64,000 bases of DNA from the NCBI RefSeq assembly GCF_007692705.1, contig NZ_REBN01000128.1:1-64000 (forward strand), read 5' to 3'. The position numbers and the translations under genes were made by a program. Under the pieces are notes generated by a model. It saw nothing but the letters and a program-made list of their open reading frames with translations, was not told the origin of the DNA and did no database searches. Source of the stretch: Mongoliibacter sp. Its GTDB lineage: Bacteria; Bacteroidota; Bacteroidia; Cytophagales; Cyclobacteriaceae. Every line of letters starts with the position of its first letter. Positions within the stretch are counted from its first letter, which is position 1. Below are positions 46,363-54,924 of the stretch, piece after piece.

Positions 46363-46391
46363 CCAAAAAAAAGCGCTTATTTACCGCTTAA
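46363..46391 (-). terminator. Likely terminator of lpxB
   Basis: On the minus strand TTAAGCGGTAAATAAGCGCTTTTTTTT forms a short stem (AAGCG/CGCTT) followed by eight T, about 40 bases after the lpxB stop. The stem is short but the T run is strong. Confidence 0.5.
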
Positions 46392-46432
46392 CCAAAAATA
46401 AAACATGGCGTTAATTAATTTGTTCGAAAAAA

Positions 46433-47536
46433 TCACTTGAAATTGTTATGAATAATAAAAGCCGTAGTCTTGGAAGAGGAATTTTTTCCCAATTTATTTT
46501 TCACCAAATCGTAACCCTGCAAAACCCTTGCCTTTTGTTGGATATCGGATAAGAGCATGTTCAATTCTTCTGCAACATTTTTACTGTTAAAACCACGCTG
46601 AATCAGTTCTTTTACTACCTCCTGATCCGCGATTAAGTTTACCAAAGAAATATAAGGAACTCTAATCAAGCTCTTCGCAATAAAATAACTCAGCCAGCTG
46701 GTTTTGTAGACAACCACTTGGGGAACTCTAAATAATGCAGTTTCTAATGTAGCTGTTCCTGAAGTAACTATTGCCGCTGTTGCATGATGCAGCAAATCAT
46801 ATGTTTGATCAAATACGATCCTTATACCAGCTTTAATGGCAGGTCGGTAAGCTTCTGGTTTTAGATTACCCACTCCGGCAATCACAAACTGTGCATTTGG
46901 AAATTTCTTAACCACATCCAGCATTACTGAAAGCATCTTATCCAGTTCCTGTTGTCTGCTTCCTGGTAAGAGGGCAATTATCGGTTGATAATTCAATTCG
47001 TTTTTTTGATGAAAAAACGGATGAGGCTCAAACTTGGATATTTCATCCAAAAGCGGATTACCTACATACAAGGCCTCTACTCCAAACTTTTTATAAAACT
47101 CTGGCTCAAAAGGAAGAATGGAATAGACATGATCCGTATGCTTTTTGATTTTCAATGCCCTGCTCTGGTTCCATGCCCAAACTTTTGGGGGTATGTAATA
47201 ATGAACTTTTATATTGTGACTTTTAGCAAAGGCAGCAATCTTCATATTGAACCCACCGAAATCCACCAATATCAAAGCATCTGGCTTAAATTTTAGTAAA
47301 TCCTTTTTGATTAAAGCCAAGTGTTTCAATACTTTTCTGAATCCAAGCAATACCTCTATGAAACCCATCACGGATACATCCTGATAATGGGCTACAAGCT
47401 CAAGGCCTGCATTGGAAGAATAATCTCCGCCCATTCCACGAAATGAAGCTTCCGGATCCAGTTCCTTGATGGACTGAATTAAATTGGAACTATGTAGGTC
47501 CCCGGAGCGCTCTCCGCAAATGAGATAATATTTCAT
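46433..47536 (-). CDS. lpxB: Lipid-A-disaccharide synthase
   Basis: This 367-residue glycosyltransferase (family GT19) joins UDP-2,3-diacylglucosamine and lipid X to make the lipid A disaccharide at the inner membrane. Motifs are the N-terminal YYLICGERSGDLHSSNLI, RGMGGDYSSNAGLELVAHY, DVSVMGFIEVL, VHYYIPPKVWAWNQSRALKIK, IALLPGSRQQELDKML and the C-terminal AAIVTSGTATLETALFRVPQVVVYKT. Length is normal. It follows queD by 36 bases on the same strand. ATG at 47536. Confidence 0.97.
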   Translation of the reverse strand: MKYYLICGERSGDLHSSNLIQSIKELDPEASFRGMGGDYSSNAGLELVAHYQDVSVMGFIEVLLGFRKVLKHLALIKKDLLKFKPDALILVDFGGFNMKIAAFAKSHNIKVHYYIPPKVWAWNQSRALKIKKHTDHVYSILPFEPEFYKKFGVEALYVGNPLLDEISKFEPHPFFHQKNELNYQPIIALLPGSRQQELDKMLSVMLDVVKKFPNAQFVIAGVGNLKPEAYRPAIKAGIRIVFDQTYDLLHHATAAIVTSGTATLETALFRVPQVVVYKTSWLSYFIAKSLIRVPYISLVNLIADQEVVKELIQRGFNSKNVAEELNMLLSDIQQKARVLQGYDLVKNKLGKNSSSKTTAFIIHNNFK

Positions 47537-47572
47537 AATATATGTAATTAAAAAAATAAATAAGCTGAGTGC

Positions 47573-47992
47573 TTATTCACCATAGTATTCTACAAAGTTT
47601 CTAGGTGTTTCGTAAAGCGTTAACTTGTACAAACTCCCATGAGGCACAATGTCATTGATAGCAGGTTCTAGAATTTTCCAGAATTCCACTACAAGATTTT
47701 CACAGCTCGCCATTTTCCCCAACATGAATTCTACATCCATATTCAGGTTCTTATGGTCTACTTTATCAATCACCAAAGTTTTGATTATACCACTCAAAGC
47801 CTTCAAATCAACAACGAATCCCGTTTCAGGATCTGGCATTCCTTTTACGGTCACAATCAGCTCAAAATTATGCCCATGCCAGTTGACATTGGAACAAGGT
47901 CCAAACACTTCCTTATTTTTCTCCTCCGACCAGTTGGGATTCCAAAGCTTATGAGCCGCATTAAAATGCTCTTTTCTGCAAACGTGTATCAT
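47573..47992 (-). CDS. queD: 6-carboxytetrahydropterin synthase (QueD/PTPS family)
   Basis: ATG at 47992 replaces the track's TTG, giving 139 residues. Zinc ligands are seen in EHFNAAHKLWN and NWHGHNFELIVTVKG, with the catalytic Cys in FGPCSNVNW and Asp/His in IDKVDHKNLNMD, then the C-terminal LTLYETPRNFVEYYG. The cysteine placement fits QueD, the second step of queuosine (7-deazaguanine) synthesis, and queE lies two genes upstream. A related folate or biopterin role cannot be fully excluded. It is separated from the OmpA-like gene by 167 bases. Confidence 0.92.
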   Translation of the reverse strand: MIHVCRKEHFNAAHKLWNPNWSEEKNKEVFGPCSNVNWHGHNFELIVTVKGMPDPETGFVVDLKALSGIIKTLVIDKVDHKNLNMDVEFMLGKMASCENLVVEFWKILEPAINDIVPHGSLYKLTLYETPRNFVEYYGE

Positions 47993-48159
47993 CACTCTAT
48001 TCAATTGAGTGGCAAAAATAAGGAAAAAGATGAGGAATTGATAGTCTTACTTCAAATGAGAAATAAAACCTGACAGGTCTCTTCCTGAGATAATTTAAAA
48101 AATCAAAACAAACTCAAAAGACCTTTCTGGTTTGGTGCCCAATTTAAAATAAATTGGTA

Positions 48160-50088
48160 TCAAAAATTTTCCTGAATAGAAATGGTAATTCTTCTGTTCA
48201 TTGCCCTGTTATCAGCAGAATCATTTGGCCGTATTGGCTCCCTATCCCCTTTCCCGACCGGTATGGCGCGCCCTTCCTTAATGCCATTTTCTAAAAGATA
48301 CCGCTTCACACTTTCTGCACGTCTTAGACTCAGGCTCTCATTATAGGCAGCACTGCCCACATTATCAGTATGCCCTACAATATATATATTGACATTGTAA
48401 TTGGTAACAAGGAAATCCCTGAGCCTTTTAAGCGAACTCATGGATTCTTGTTTCAATTCATCTTTGTCGAAATCGAAGAAGATATTTTCAAAAACAAATT
48501 CTTCCCCGGGACCTATCGGTGTCAGAGAAATTTCCAAGGACTCTTGATCTTTGAGATTATCTCTTTCTACATTATAAATTTTCGGAAGGTAACCTTCTTT
48601 TTCCACATATAGTCCTGAAAATGATTTGTCGGGATACAACATCATAAAATCTCCCGTCTTGCCATCCGAACGAAATTGATACATCGTACTGTCGTTGGCA
48701 AGACTTACCAAAGACAGCTTGGCGTCCACTGGCTCTCCTGTTTTGGAATTAAGCACCTTACCCTGGGTAACGATAAGCTTTTCTCCTAATGCAATTTCAT
48801 CAGGAAATTTAAATCTATATAAGAATGATCTTTCTACTTTTCCCTCTGCATATGATGTTTCTGTATAATAGGCATAATCTCTCTGAGCCGTAATAAACAA
48901 GGAGAATTGATCTTGATGGTCATTAATAGGATAGCCTAAATTTTCAGGCTCGGTAAATTCTCCATCCACCACTCTGGACACAAATAGGTCCATACCACCA
49001 AAGCCCCTATGCCCATTGGAAGCAAAAAATAAAATTTCATTATTAAAGTAAATAAAAGGAGAAACCTCATCCTTAGGTGTGTTGACAGTAGATCCCAGGT
49101 TTTTTGCTTCAGCCCAAGAACCGTCATCATTTCTTACGCTGTACCAAATGTCATTTCCTCCAAAACCTCCACGCCTATTCGATGAAAAGAACAATATTCT
49201 GCCATCTGCAGAAAGTGAAGGCTGGGATTCCCACGAACGGGAATTGACATTTTTCCCCATATTGGAAGACCTTTGCCAGATGTTGTTAACTTTATAAGCG
49301 ACATAAAGATCGCAACTCCCAAAGGAATCCGGAGCATCGCAGGAGGTGTAAATAAGAATGTTCCCATCAGCTGAGATCGTACAGGTACCCTCGTTATAAT
49401 AGGTGTTGATATTCTCTGAAATACCTGCAGGCAGGGTCCAGCTTTCACCATCATCAGCCAAATAAGACACATAGATATCTTCTTTTTGGTTATCCTGAGT
49501 GCCATCTCTTTTGGTAAAAAGTATCTTACGGCTATCGGCGGTCAATACTGGGAAATACTGCAGTGTAAACTCATTGATTGGCTCTGGAAGTTTTTCTTTT
49601 TTGATGACGAGTTCCTTTTGAAGATTTTCGTTCAAAAAATCCATTTGCTCTTTGGTCTCCATGTAATTGGGAGACCTTTTGAACTCACTGGCCAGAATTA
49701 AATCTACATCCTGAAACTCCCGTAGTGCTTCCTGAAACTGACCTAGAGAAAGATAAATATGGGTTTTGAGCCATCCGAAGTCTCCTTTAACTTGATCAGA
49801 AGCTTTGGCAGCTCGTCTCTCACCTCTTTCCACTACTTCCAATGCCTCTTGAGATCGGCCTGAGGTCAAAAGAATCCTCCCCCATTTCACATATGATTCC
49901 AAAAAATTGGCTTCCCGGTTGATAGAAGCTTTATATTTTTCTATTGCCTCTGCATATTGACGCCTAAGGACAAGCTCATTTCCTTCCTCATGCATCTTGA
50001 TAGCTCTGGAATCGATAATAGAATACTTCTGTCCGTAGCTTATCTGGACAACACAAATCAGAACCAAAGAAAGAAGAAGTACCCTCAT
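48160..50088 (-). CDS. OmpA-family protein with TPR, beta-propeller and CRD (PorE-like)
   Basis: This 642-residue protein has a signal peptide (LLLSLVLICVVQISYGQ) and TPR-like helices at about residues 30-140 (EEGNELVLRRQYAEAIEKYKASI, SLGQFQEALREFQDV). PD40 propeller blades follow at about 180-430 (LQYFPVLTADSRKILFTKRDG, QPSLSADGRILFFSSNRRGG, FFASNGHRGFGGMDLF), then a carboxypeptidase-regulatory-like domain at about 440-530. It ends in a peptidoglycan-binding OmpA domain (FFDFDKDELKQESMSSLKRL, IVGHTDNVGSAAYNESLSLRRAESVK). This order is that of PorE of the type IX secretion system, though many Bacteroidota paralogues share it. It starts two bases after the queE stop. Confidence 0.9.
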   Translation of the reverse strand: MRVLLLSLVLICVVQISYGQKYSIIDSRAIKMHEEGNELVLRRQYAEAIEKYKASINREANFLESYVKWGRILLTSGRSQEALEVVERGERRAAKASDQVKGDFGWLKTHIYLSLGQFQEALREFQDVDLILASEFKRSPNYMETKEQMDFLNENLQKELVIKKEKLPEPINEFTLQYFPVLTADSRKILFTKRDGTQDNQKEDIYVSYLADDGESWTLPAGISENINTYYNEGTCTISADGNILIYTSCDAPDSFGSCDLYVAYKVNNIWQRSSNMGKNVNSRSWESQPSLSADGRILFFSSNRRGGFGGNDIWYSVRNDDGSWAEAKNLGSTVNTPKDEVSPFIYFNNEILFFASNGHRGFGGMDLFVSRVVDGEFTEPENLGYPINDHQDQFSLFITAQRDYAYYTETSYAEGKVERSFLYRFKFPDEIALGEKLIVTQGKVLNSKTGEPVDAKLSLVSLANDSTMYQFRSDGKTGDFMMLYPDKSFSGLYVEKEGYLPKIYNVERDNLKDQESLEISLTPIGPGEEFVFENIFFDFDKDELKQESMSSLKRLRDFLVTNYNVNIYIVGHTDNVGSAAYNESLSLRRAESVKRYLLENGIKEGRAIPVGKGDREPIRPNDSADNRAMNRRITISIQENF

Positions 50089-50090
50089 GT

Positions 50091-50717
50091 TTATGGAATA
50101 TCCATAAACTTATGCGTTTGGAGTGAAATTTTCCATTCCGGGTTGGATTTCACATATTCAATGATGCTCCCCAAGTACTGGGATGACTTACTCCACTCCG
50201 GCTGCAAGAGTTTATGGCAGCTTTTATTTACCAAATCTGCATGTTTTTCTGCAAAATCAAAGTCAGATTTATGAAAAATAACCACTTTTAACTCATTTGC
50301 ATGCTCATAAATGCTCGAATGTGGTTTTTTAAACTTTTTGGGAGAAAAACAAACCCAATCAAATTGTCCTGAAAATGGGTGCGCACCTGAAGTTTCTATA
50401 TTGATCGTAAAACCCTCTTTTTTCAATAAAGCCGTCAAGGGACCCAAATCATACATTAAAGGCTCACCACCAGTAATCACAACCATCCGGCCGGGGTATT
50501 CCAAGGCTTGATTGACAATTTCTTGAACGGAATGGATAGGCCATTTCTCGGCTTCCCATGACTCTTTCACGTCACACCACACACAGCCCACATCACATCC
50601 GCCAAGTCTTATAAAATAAGCAGGGGTGCCAGTATGCACCCCTTCTCCTTGGATGGTATAAAAGGCTTCCATTACTGGAAGCATCATTCCTTTGTCAACA
50701 GCTTCTTTCTTGTCCAT
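50091..50717 (-). CDS. queE: 7-carboxy-7-deazaguanine synthase (radical SAM)
   Basis: This 208-residue radical SAM enzyme has the cluster motif in GGCDVGCVWCDVKESWEAEKW (Cys-x3-Cys-x2-Cys). It opens with MEAFYTIQGEGVHTGTPAYFIRLGG and has VVITGGEPLMYDLGPLTALLKKEG, INIETSGAHPF and VCFSPKKFKKPH, all typical of QueE. It converts the QueD product 6-carboxytetrahydropterin to 7-carboxy-7-deazaguanine. It is first in a minus-strand run with the OmpA-like gene (two-base gap) and, further on, queD and lpxB. ATG at 50717. Confidence 0.95.
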   Translation of the reverse strand: MDKKEAVDKGMMLPVMEAFYTIQGEGVHTGTPAYFIRLGGCDVGCVWCDVKESWEAEKWPIHSVQEIVNQALEYPGRMVVITGGEPLMYDLGPLTALLKKEGFTINIETSGAHPFSGQFDWVCFSPKKFKKPHSSIYEHANELKVVIFHKSDFDFAEKHADLVNKSCHKLLQPEWSKSSQYLGSIIEYVKSNPEWKISLQTHKFMDIP

Positions 50718-50827
50718 ATCAATTTTTGATAAAGCGGGTGATTGAACCGCTTGGGTATTTGATTTTTTAAAAGGACTGCAAAGCTAAGGGAATTTTAAGC
50801 AGTTGCAAAACTGAGGCAAATATCCCT

Positions 50828-51670
50828 CTATTTGATCTGAGATTTGATTTTATTGATATAGGCAACACTTTGCGGGATTTGTTCAACAGATCTGGTGGAT
50901 TCATCTTCTATGACCAAATATTCCACTTTATGTTTTACCGCCAATTCAATAAGTGATTTGATGTCAATATCCCCTTCTCCCAAGACTACGTTCGTTTCTA
51001 CATCACCTCTACCATCTTTCGAGCCCGGAGTCCCCTTTTTCCTGTCTTTCAAGTGTAAAAGTGGGTATAATTCAGGATTAGCTTTGAGGTAAGCTACGGG
51101 ATCTCCTCCTCCCATCTGCACCCAGTAAACATCCATATTGAACTTGTAATTATTGGCGTTTTTGACCATTTCATCAAACAAAACTCCGGATCCGTGTGAG
51201 GTGAATTCGTAACCATGAGGATGGTACAAAAGTGTTATACCTTCTTTTTGCATTTCCGCACCTGCTTTATTGAATAATTCTATGGCTTCCTGGGTTTCTT
51301 TAATTGTGAAATTGCCATCACCTTGGTGAGGGATCCAAAAGCAGGTTGCATATTTGGCTCCATAGGCTTTCGCTTGATCAATAATTTTCTGAATATTGTT
51401 GTTTTTGAGTTCGTTGTAATCCGCACCAACGCCTATCACAGAAAGCCCCATTTCGGAAATCATTTTCTTGTATTCTTCCTGACTCATGCCATAAGTGCCT
51501 CCTCCTTCCAGGTACTTGATTCCCCAGTCTGCAACCAATTGGTGTGAACCTTTGACATCATCTTTGGTTTGGTTGCGGAGACTATACATTTGCAGGGCTA
51601 TTTCCTGTGCCTGCAATTGGGCTGTAAATAAGAATGTGAGGCCCAGAACTAGTGTTATTATTCTTTTCAT
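50828..51670 (-). CDS. Secreted sugar phosphate isomerase/epimerase-like TIM barrel
   Basis: The ORF track runs to 51883, but the first 71 codons read through palindromic intergenic DNA. ATG at 51670 starts a signal peptide (KRIITLVLGLTFLFTAQLQAQ), giving 280 residues. The mature part is an AP-endonuclease-2/xylose-isomerase-like barrel (EIALQMYSLRNQTKDDVKGSH, ITLLYHPHGYEFTSHGSG, YKFNMDVYWVQMGGGDPVAYL, YPLLHLKDRKKGTPG, YLVIEDESTRSVEQIPQS) with metal-binding His, Asp and Glu in place. The substrate is unknown; homologues often act on keto sugars or inositol derivatives. Confidence 0.88.
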   Translation of the reverse strand: MKRIITLVLGLTFLFTAQLQAQEIALQMYSLRNQTKDDVKGSHQLVADWGIKYLEGGGTYGMSQEEYKKMISEMGLSVIGVGADYNELKNNNIQKIIDQAKAYGAKYATCFWIPHQGDGNFTIKETQEAIELFNKAGAEMQKEGITLLYHPHGYEFTSHGSGVLFDEMVKNANNYKFNMDVYWVQMGGGDPVAYLKANPELYPLLHLKDRKKGTPGSKDGRGDVETNVVLGEGDIDIKSLIELAVKHKVEYLVIEDESTRSVEQIPQSVAYINKIKSQIK

Positions 51671-51703
51671 ATGATTATAATTTCTTTCAATGGTCATAAC
51701 TTG

Positions 51704-51818
51704 TCCCGTATCGGGATAGCCTGTCCCGACTTTCGGGAGAATCTTCGCATGGTTTTTAATCATCCCTGTGTGTGATCCCGTAGGTACGGGATCATGCCTG
51801 CCTGTCCAGTAGGCAGGC
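51704..51818. repeat. Cluster of intergenic palindromes
   Basis: Four inverted repeats occur within 115 bases: TCCCGTATCGGGA (51704-51716), TCCCGACTTTCGGGA (51724-51738), GATCCCGTA-GG-TACGGGATC (51774-51793) and GCCTGCCT-N7-AGGCAGGC (51796-51818). They are richer in G+C than the surroundings and resemble dispersed intergenic repeats of Cytophagales. No protein is supported here. The rest of the gap to 52012 holds nothing I can name. Confidence 0.7.
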
Positions 51819-52012
51819 TCGATTTCATGGTTTAATTGGGTTTGATTTGGAATATTGTCAAAAAGATAAAGAATCCCTCTCATTTTTTTACCAGTGGAAT
51901 ATTTACTTTTTCAAAACTGATTTGGTCAATGAATTTACATAAATTGTATATCATCTGATCATATATGTGACTATAAAAGAAAATTGAAATACTTAACTGA
52001 ACTCAGTAAAAA

Positions 52013-52123
52013 ATGAAACATGTAGTAGTCGGCTGGAAAGAAGGTATTGAGGAATTTTTGAAAAAGAATTTCTCCTTTGCAGAGTATAAAATTGTAAAGC
52101 AAGACTCAAGGATATACTTTTAG
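52013..52123 (+). CDS. Possible small protein, 36 residues
   Basis: Too short for the ORF track: ATG at 52013 to TAG at 52123 encodes a charged, mostly helical peptide (VVVGWKEGIEEFLKKNFSFAE) with no signal or membrane segment. It ends 20 bases before the phosphodiesterase gene on the same strand. It may be a real small ORF, a leader, or the remnant of a larger gene. There is no support beyond the intact frame and sensible composition. Confidence 0.3.
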   Translation: MKHVVVGWKEGIEEFLKKNFSFAEYKIVKQDSRIYF

Positions 52124-52143
52124 CGAACCGTAAACAAATCATT

Positions 52144-53397
52144 ATGAAAAGAATACTTAGTATTTTATTTTCTTTATTTATTCTTTCATCAAGCTTTGCT
52201 TGGGCTCAGGAAAAAAAGCCCTATGTCATATTGATTTCTTTGGATGGTTATAGGTATGATTATACCGAAAGATTTGCCCCGGAAAATATCTCAAAATTCA
52301 TTCAGGAAGGTACTGCTGCACAATCCATGATCCCATCTTTTCCAAGCAAGACTTTCCCAAATCATTACACCATAGCCACGGGAATGAAGCCTGAAAACCA
52401 CGGATTGGTCAACAACGCTTTTTATGAACCAGAAAAAGATCAAACTTATGTCATCAATGATAGGAGTATTGTCGAGGATGGTTACTGGTATGGAGGCACC
52501 CCGCTTTGGGTCTTGGCGGAGCAAAATGGAATCAGGGCAGCAAGCTATTTCTTTGTAGGCACAGAAGCTCCTGTTCAAGGGGTTCAGCCTTCTTATTATT
52601 ACAATTATGATGGGACAATATCCAACTTAACAAGAATTTCCAAAGTGTTTGAATGGCTTGAATTGCCAGAAGATGAAAGACCCAGGCTGATTACATTGTA
52701 TTTTTCTGACATGGATGATATCGGCCACAGGTATGGGCCGAACAATGACCTGGAGTTGAGAAAGAAAATCTCCAAACTTGACAGGGAGCTTGGAGCTTTA
52801 TTTGAGGGTTTGAAAAGTTTTGATGAAGAAATCAATGTCATTATTGTATCAGACCATGGCATGAGTGAAGTTCCTAAGGAAAATTTACTTAACCTTGATG
52901 AAATCACAAAAAACACCAATGCGCGTGTGGTCAACAATGGCGCCATGGCACATCTTTACCTGGATAATCCATTGGAACTTGAAGAATTGTATCTTAAACT
53001 CAATTCAGTTGAAGGGCCCTTCAAAGTAGTAAAAGTTAAGGATGAAAATTATTATCAAAACACAGAAACTTACAGCAATAGGTTAGGCGATTTATTGATT
53101 CTACCCGATTTAGGTTTCTATTTAGCTACTACCTCAGATATGATCAAGTACCAAAACCGAGCAGCGATGTTCAAAACAAATGTTTTTGGGGAACATGGTT
53201 ACAGTCCTAAGTACAAGGACATGCACGGCATTTTTTATGCAAATGGACCACAGATCAAAAAATCCCATAAAATATCTTCATTTGAGAACTTTCATGTCTA
53301 CCCTTTGATTTGTAGTATACTTGGCCTTCCTATCCCTGAGAATATTGACGGGGAATTAGCAGTGCTCGAGAAAATTCTAAAAAATGTTGAAGATTAA
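52144..53397 (+). CDS. Secreted nucleotide pyrophosphatase/phosphodiesterase (NPP family)
   Basis: This 417-residue exported enzyme (signal ILSILFSLFILSSSFAWAQ) belongs to the alkaline phosphatase superfamily. Zinc ligands and nucleophile are visible: Asp in VILISLDGYRYDY, nucleophilic Thr in SFPSKTFPNHYTIATG, Asp/His in YFSDMDDIGHRYGP, Asp/His in VIIVSDHGMSEVP and His in YKDMHGIFYANGP. The pattern is that of ectonucleotide pyrophosphatase/phosphodiesterases, which cleave nucleotide and phospholipid diesters. It shares 14 bases with the following truncated hemoglobin gene. ATG at 52144. Confidence 0.93.
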   Translation: MKRILSILFSLFILSSSFAWAQEKKPYVILISLDGYRYDYTERFAPENISKFIQEGTAAQSMIPSFPSKTFPNHYTIATGMKPENHGLVNNAFYEPEKDQTYVINDRSIVEDGYWYGGTPLWVLAEQNGIRAASYFFVGTEAPVQGVQPSYYYNYDGTISNLTRISKVFEWLELPEDERPRLITLYFSDMDDIGHRYGPNNDLELRKKISKLDRELGALFEGLKSFDEEINVIIVSDHGMSEVPKENLLNLDEITKNTNARVVNNGAMAHLYLDNPLELEELYLKLNSVEGPFKVVKVKDENYYQNTETYSNRLGDLLILPDLGFYLATTSDMIKYQNRAAMFKTNVFGEHGYSPKYKDMHGIFYANGPQIKKSHKISSFENFHVYPLICSILGLPIPENIDGELAVLEKILKNVED

Positions 53398-53791
53398 AAA
53401 AGATATAGAGACCCGCGTGGATGTTAGCCATTTGGTAAGAAGCTTTTATACCCGAATACGCCAACATGAAGTGTTAGGACCAATTTTTAATACTGTAATT
53501 GATGACTGGGAGGTTCATTTGGAAAGACTAACTGATTTTTGGGAAATAGTTATCTTAAACTCGGGTCCAGGTGCCGGTAAATTCAATCCAGTTCCTGTTC
53601 ATAAGGAAGTAGATAGATCCACAGGAAACAGTATTCAGCAGGCTCATTTTGGACATTGGCTTGAACTCTGGTTCAGTACCCTAGATACTTACTACATGGG
53701 GAAAAATACAGATTTCGCGAAAGAACATGCCCGTAGAATGGCACATATTTTATTTTTCAGGATTATGGAAGGTAGAATTGAAAAAAATTAG
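53384..53791 (+). CDS. Group III truncated hemoglobin
   Basis: This 135-residue protein has the short 2-on-2 globin fold of group III: VSHLVRSFYTRIRQHEVLGPIF at the start, VHLERLTDFWEIVILNSG in the E-helix region, and the likely proximal His in QQAHFGHWLELWFSTLD. The C-terminal helix is AKEHARRMAHILFFRIME. Such proteins bind oxygen or NO, and a role in nitrosative stress is likely but not proven. It begins inside the end of the phosphodiesterase gene (ATG at 53384), so the two are probably translated together although their activities seem unrelated. Confidence 0.92.
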   Translation: MLKIKKDIETRVDVSHLVRSFYTRIRQHEVLGPIFNTVIDDWEVHLERLTDFWEIVILNSGPGAGKFNPVPVHKEVDRSTGNSIQQAHFGHWLELWFSTLDTYYMGKNTDFAKEHARRMAHILFFRIMEGRIEKN

Positions 53792-53806
53792 CGTAAATAC
53801 TATTCA

Positions 53807-54421
53807 CTAAACACCGATCAGTTTAAAATGATAATCTAAGTTTTCGTTTTTCTGAAGGCTGATTTCTTTCCTTAAGTGATACACGGCTTCAAGTAATTTG
53901 GCGTTACCTAAACTACCGGCATCTACCCCCTTGAACCCTATAGCGGATATCAATCGGCTAACAATCTTTTTCTCAGGTATATCCGGACCACAAAAGTATG
54001 TTTCTTTGACAAGCCCCATTGGATCCGAAACAGGATAGTCTAAGCCCAGATTATTGAAAGCTTTAAAAAGGTAGCCCTCTTCCATTGCTGTTTTCAACAT
54101 TTCAGTGTTACAGGGCATATTCTCAGTATATGAAGCATTGGTGCAGTCTATGATGATTTTACCTTCCAAATCAGCTTCTTTAAGCTCTTCAGTCACACTG
54201 GCCAAGTATTCATTCTCACAACAAATCAATATAAATACCGACTCCTCGATCACTTTTTTATATGTAATGACTTTTCCCGGTGACATTTTGAGGATTTTCC
54301 ATTCTATTCCTTTTGCTTCAAAATCCTCTCTTACTCCAAAACGCACAATATTCGCTCTGGAAGACAAAACATCTCCCAAGTATAGGGCTAGTCTTGTACC
54401 TCCTATAATTCCTATTTCCAT
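53807..54421 (-). CDS. NAD(P)-binding oxidoreductase-like protein
   Basis: The true start is probably ATG at 54421 (EIGIIGGTRLALYLGDVLSS), where the nucleotide-binding fold begins; the track adds 29 unlikely residues. The 204-residue product looks like the coenzyme F420-dependent NADP oxidoreductase or pyrroline-carboxylate-reductase-like family: IGIIGG at the N terminus, ESVFILICCENEYLASVTEEL, GKIIIDCTNASYT, LFKAFNNLGLDYPVSDP and TYFCGPDIPEKKIVSRLISAIGF. The first glycine-rich loop is unusual (GGTRLALYL rather than GxGxxG). Substrate unknown. Convergent with the truncated hemoglobin gene. Confidence 0.78.
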   Translation of the reverse strand: MEIGIIGGTRLALYLGDVLSSRANIVRFGVREDFEAKGIEWKILKMSPGKVITYKKVIEESVFILICCENEYLASVTEELKEADLEGKIIIDCTNASYTENMPCNTEMLKTAMEEGYLFKAFNNLGLDYPVSDPMGLVKETYFCGPDIPEKKIVSRLISAIGFKGVDAGSLGNAKLLEAVYHLRKEISLQKNENLDYHFKLIGV

Positions 54422-54924
54422 TGATTCATAATTTAAAAGGTGTGGAAACTTGCTTTTGTTTGTGGATTGGGTGCTTAGGGTGAAGAGCAAAGTTCCAAAT
54501 TTTATCACGGAATTTAATGTATATTTTTGATCAAAGCAAAATTTTGTTTGTTAAGTTATTGTAAACCAATTTTTTAAGAATAGAATACAAAAAAGTTACT
54601 TTTAAAACCTGTCTTCTAAATACTTAATTACCAGGTAGAAGAAGAGAGATTTAGTAGAATAGGACTACCATTGACAGATTTGTAGGGACAGTTACCCTGA
54701 TTGCAGCGGAAGCCTGCCACGATGATTTGGGGGGGGGGGAATAGTTTAAAAGGTTGGAGATCCCCCGCAATTCTGCGGGACAGACTTTCACCTCCGGAAA
54801 CTCCCGTTCAGTATGACGACCCCATCTGTCATTCCCTTTCTAGTAAATGTCAATTTTTATCACACATTTTAACATTTTCATCACCCAAAATTTCAAAAAA
54901 TAAAATCCCTATGATTTTTAAATC
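54422..54924. other. Gene-free region with G11 tract and repeat-like block
   Basis: The first 200 bases are A+T-rich and should hold the promoter of the minus-strand oxidoreductase gene. From about 54680 a G+C-rich block begins, including an uninterrupted run of 11 G (54729-54739), CCCCGCAATTCTGCGGG (54764-54780), and a CAGTATGACGACCCCATCTGTCATTC segment resembling dispersed intergenic repeats. No gene is supported; the 92-residue + strand ORF crosses the G run and is not convincing. Confidence 0.6.

Noticed and set aside
51671-51883. N-terminal extension of the TIM-barrel protein in the ORF track
   Set aside because: Translates palindromic intergenic DNA and would bury a perfect signal peptide at 51670.
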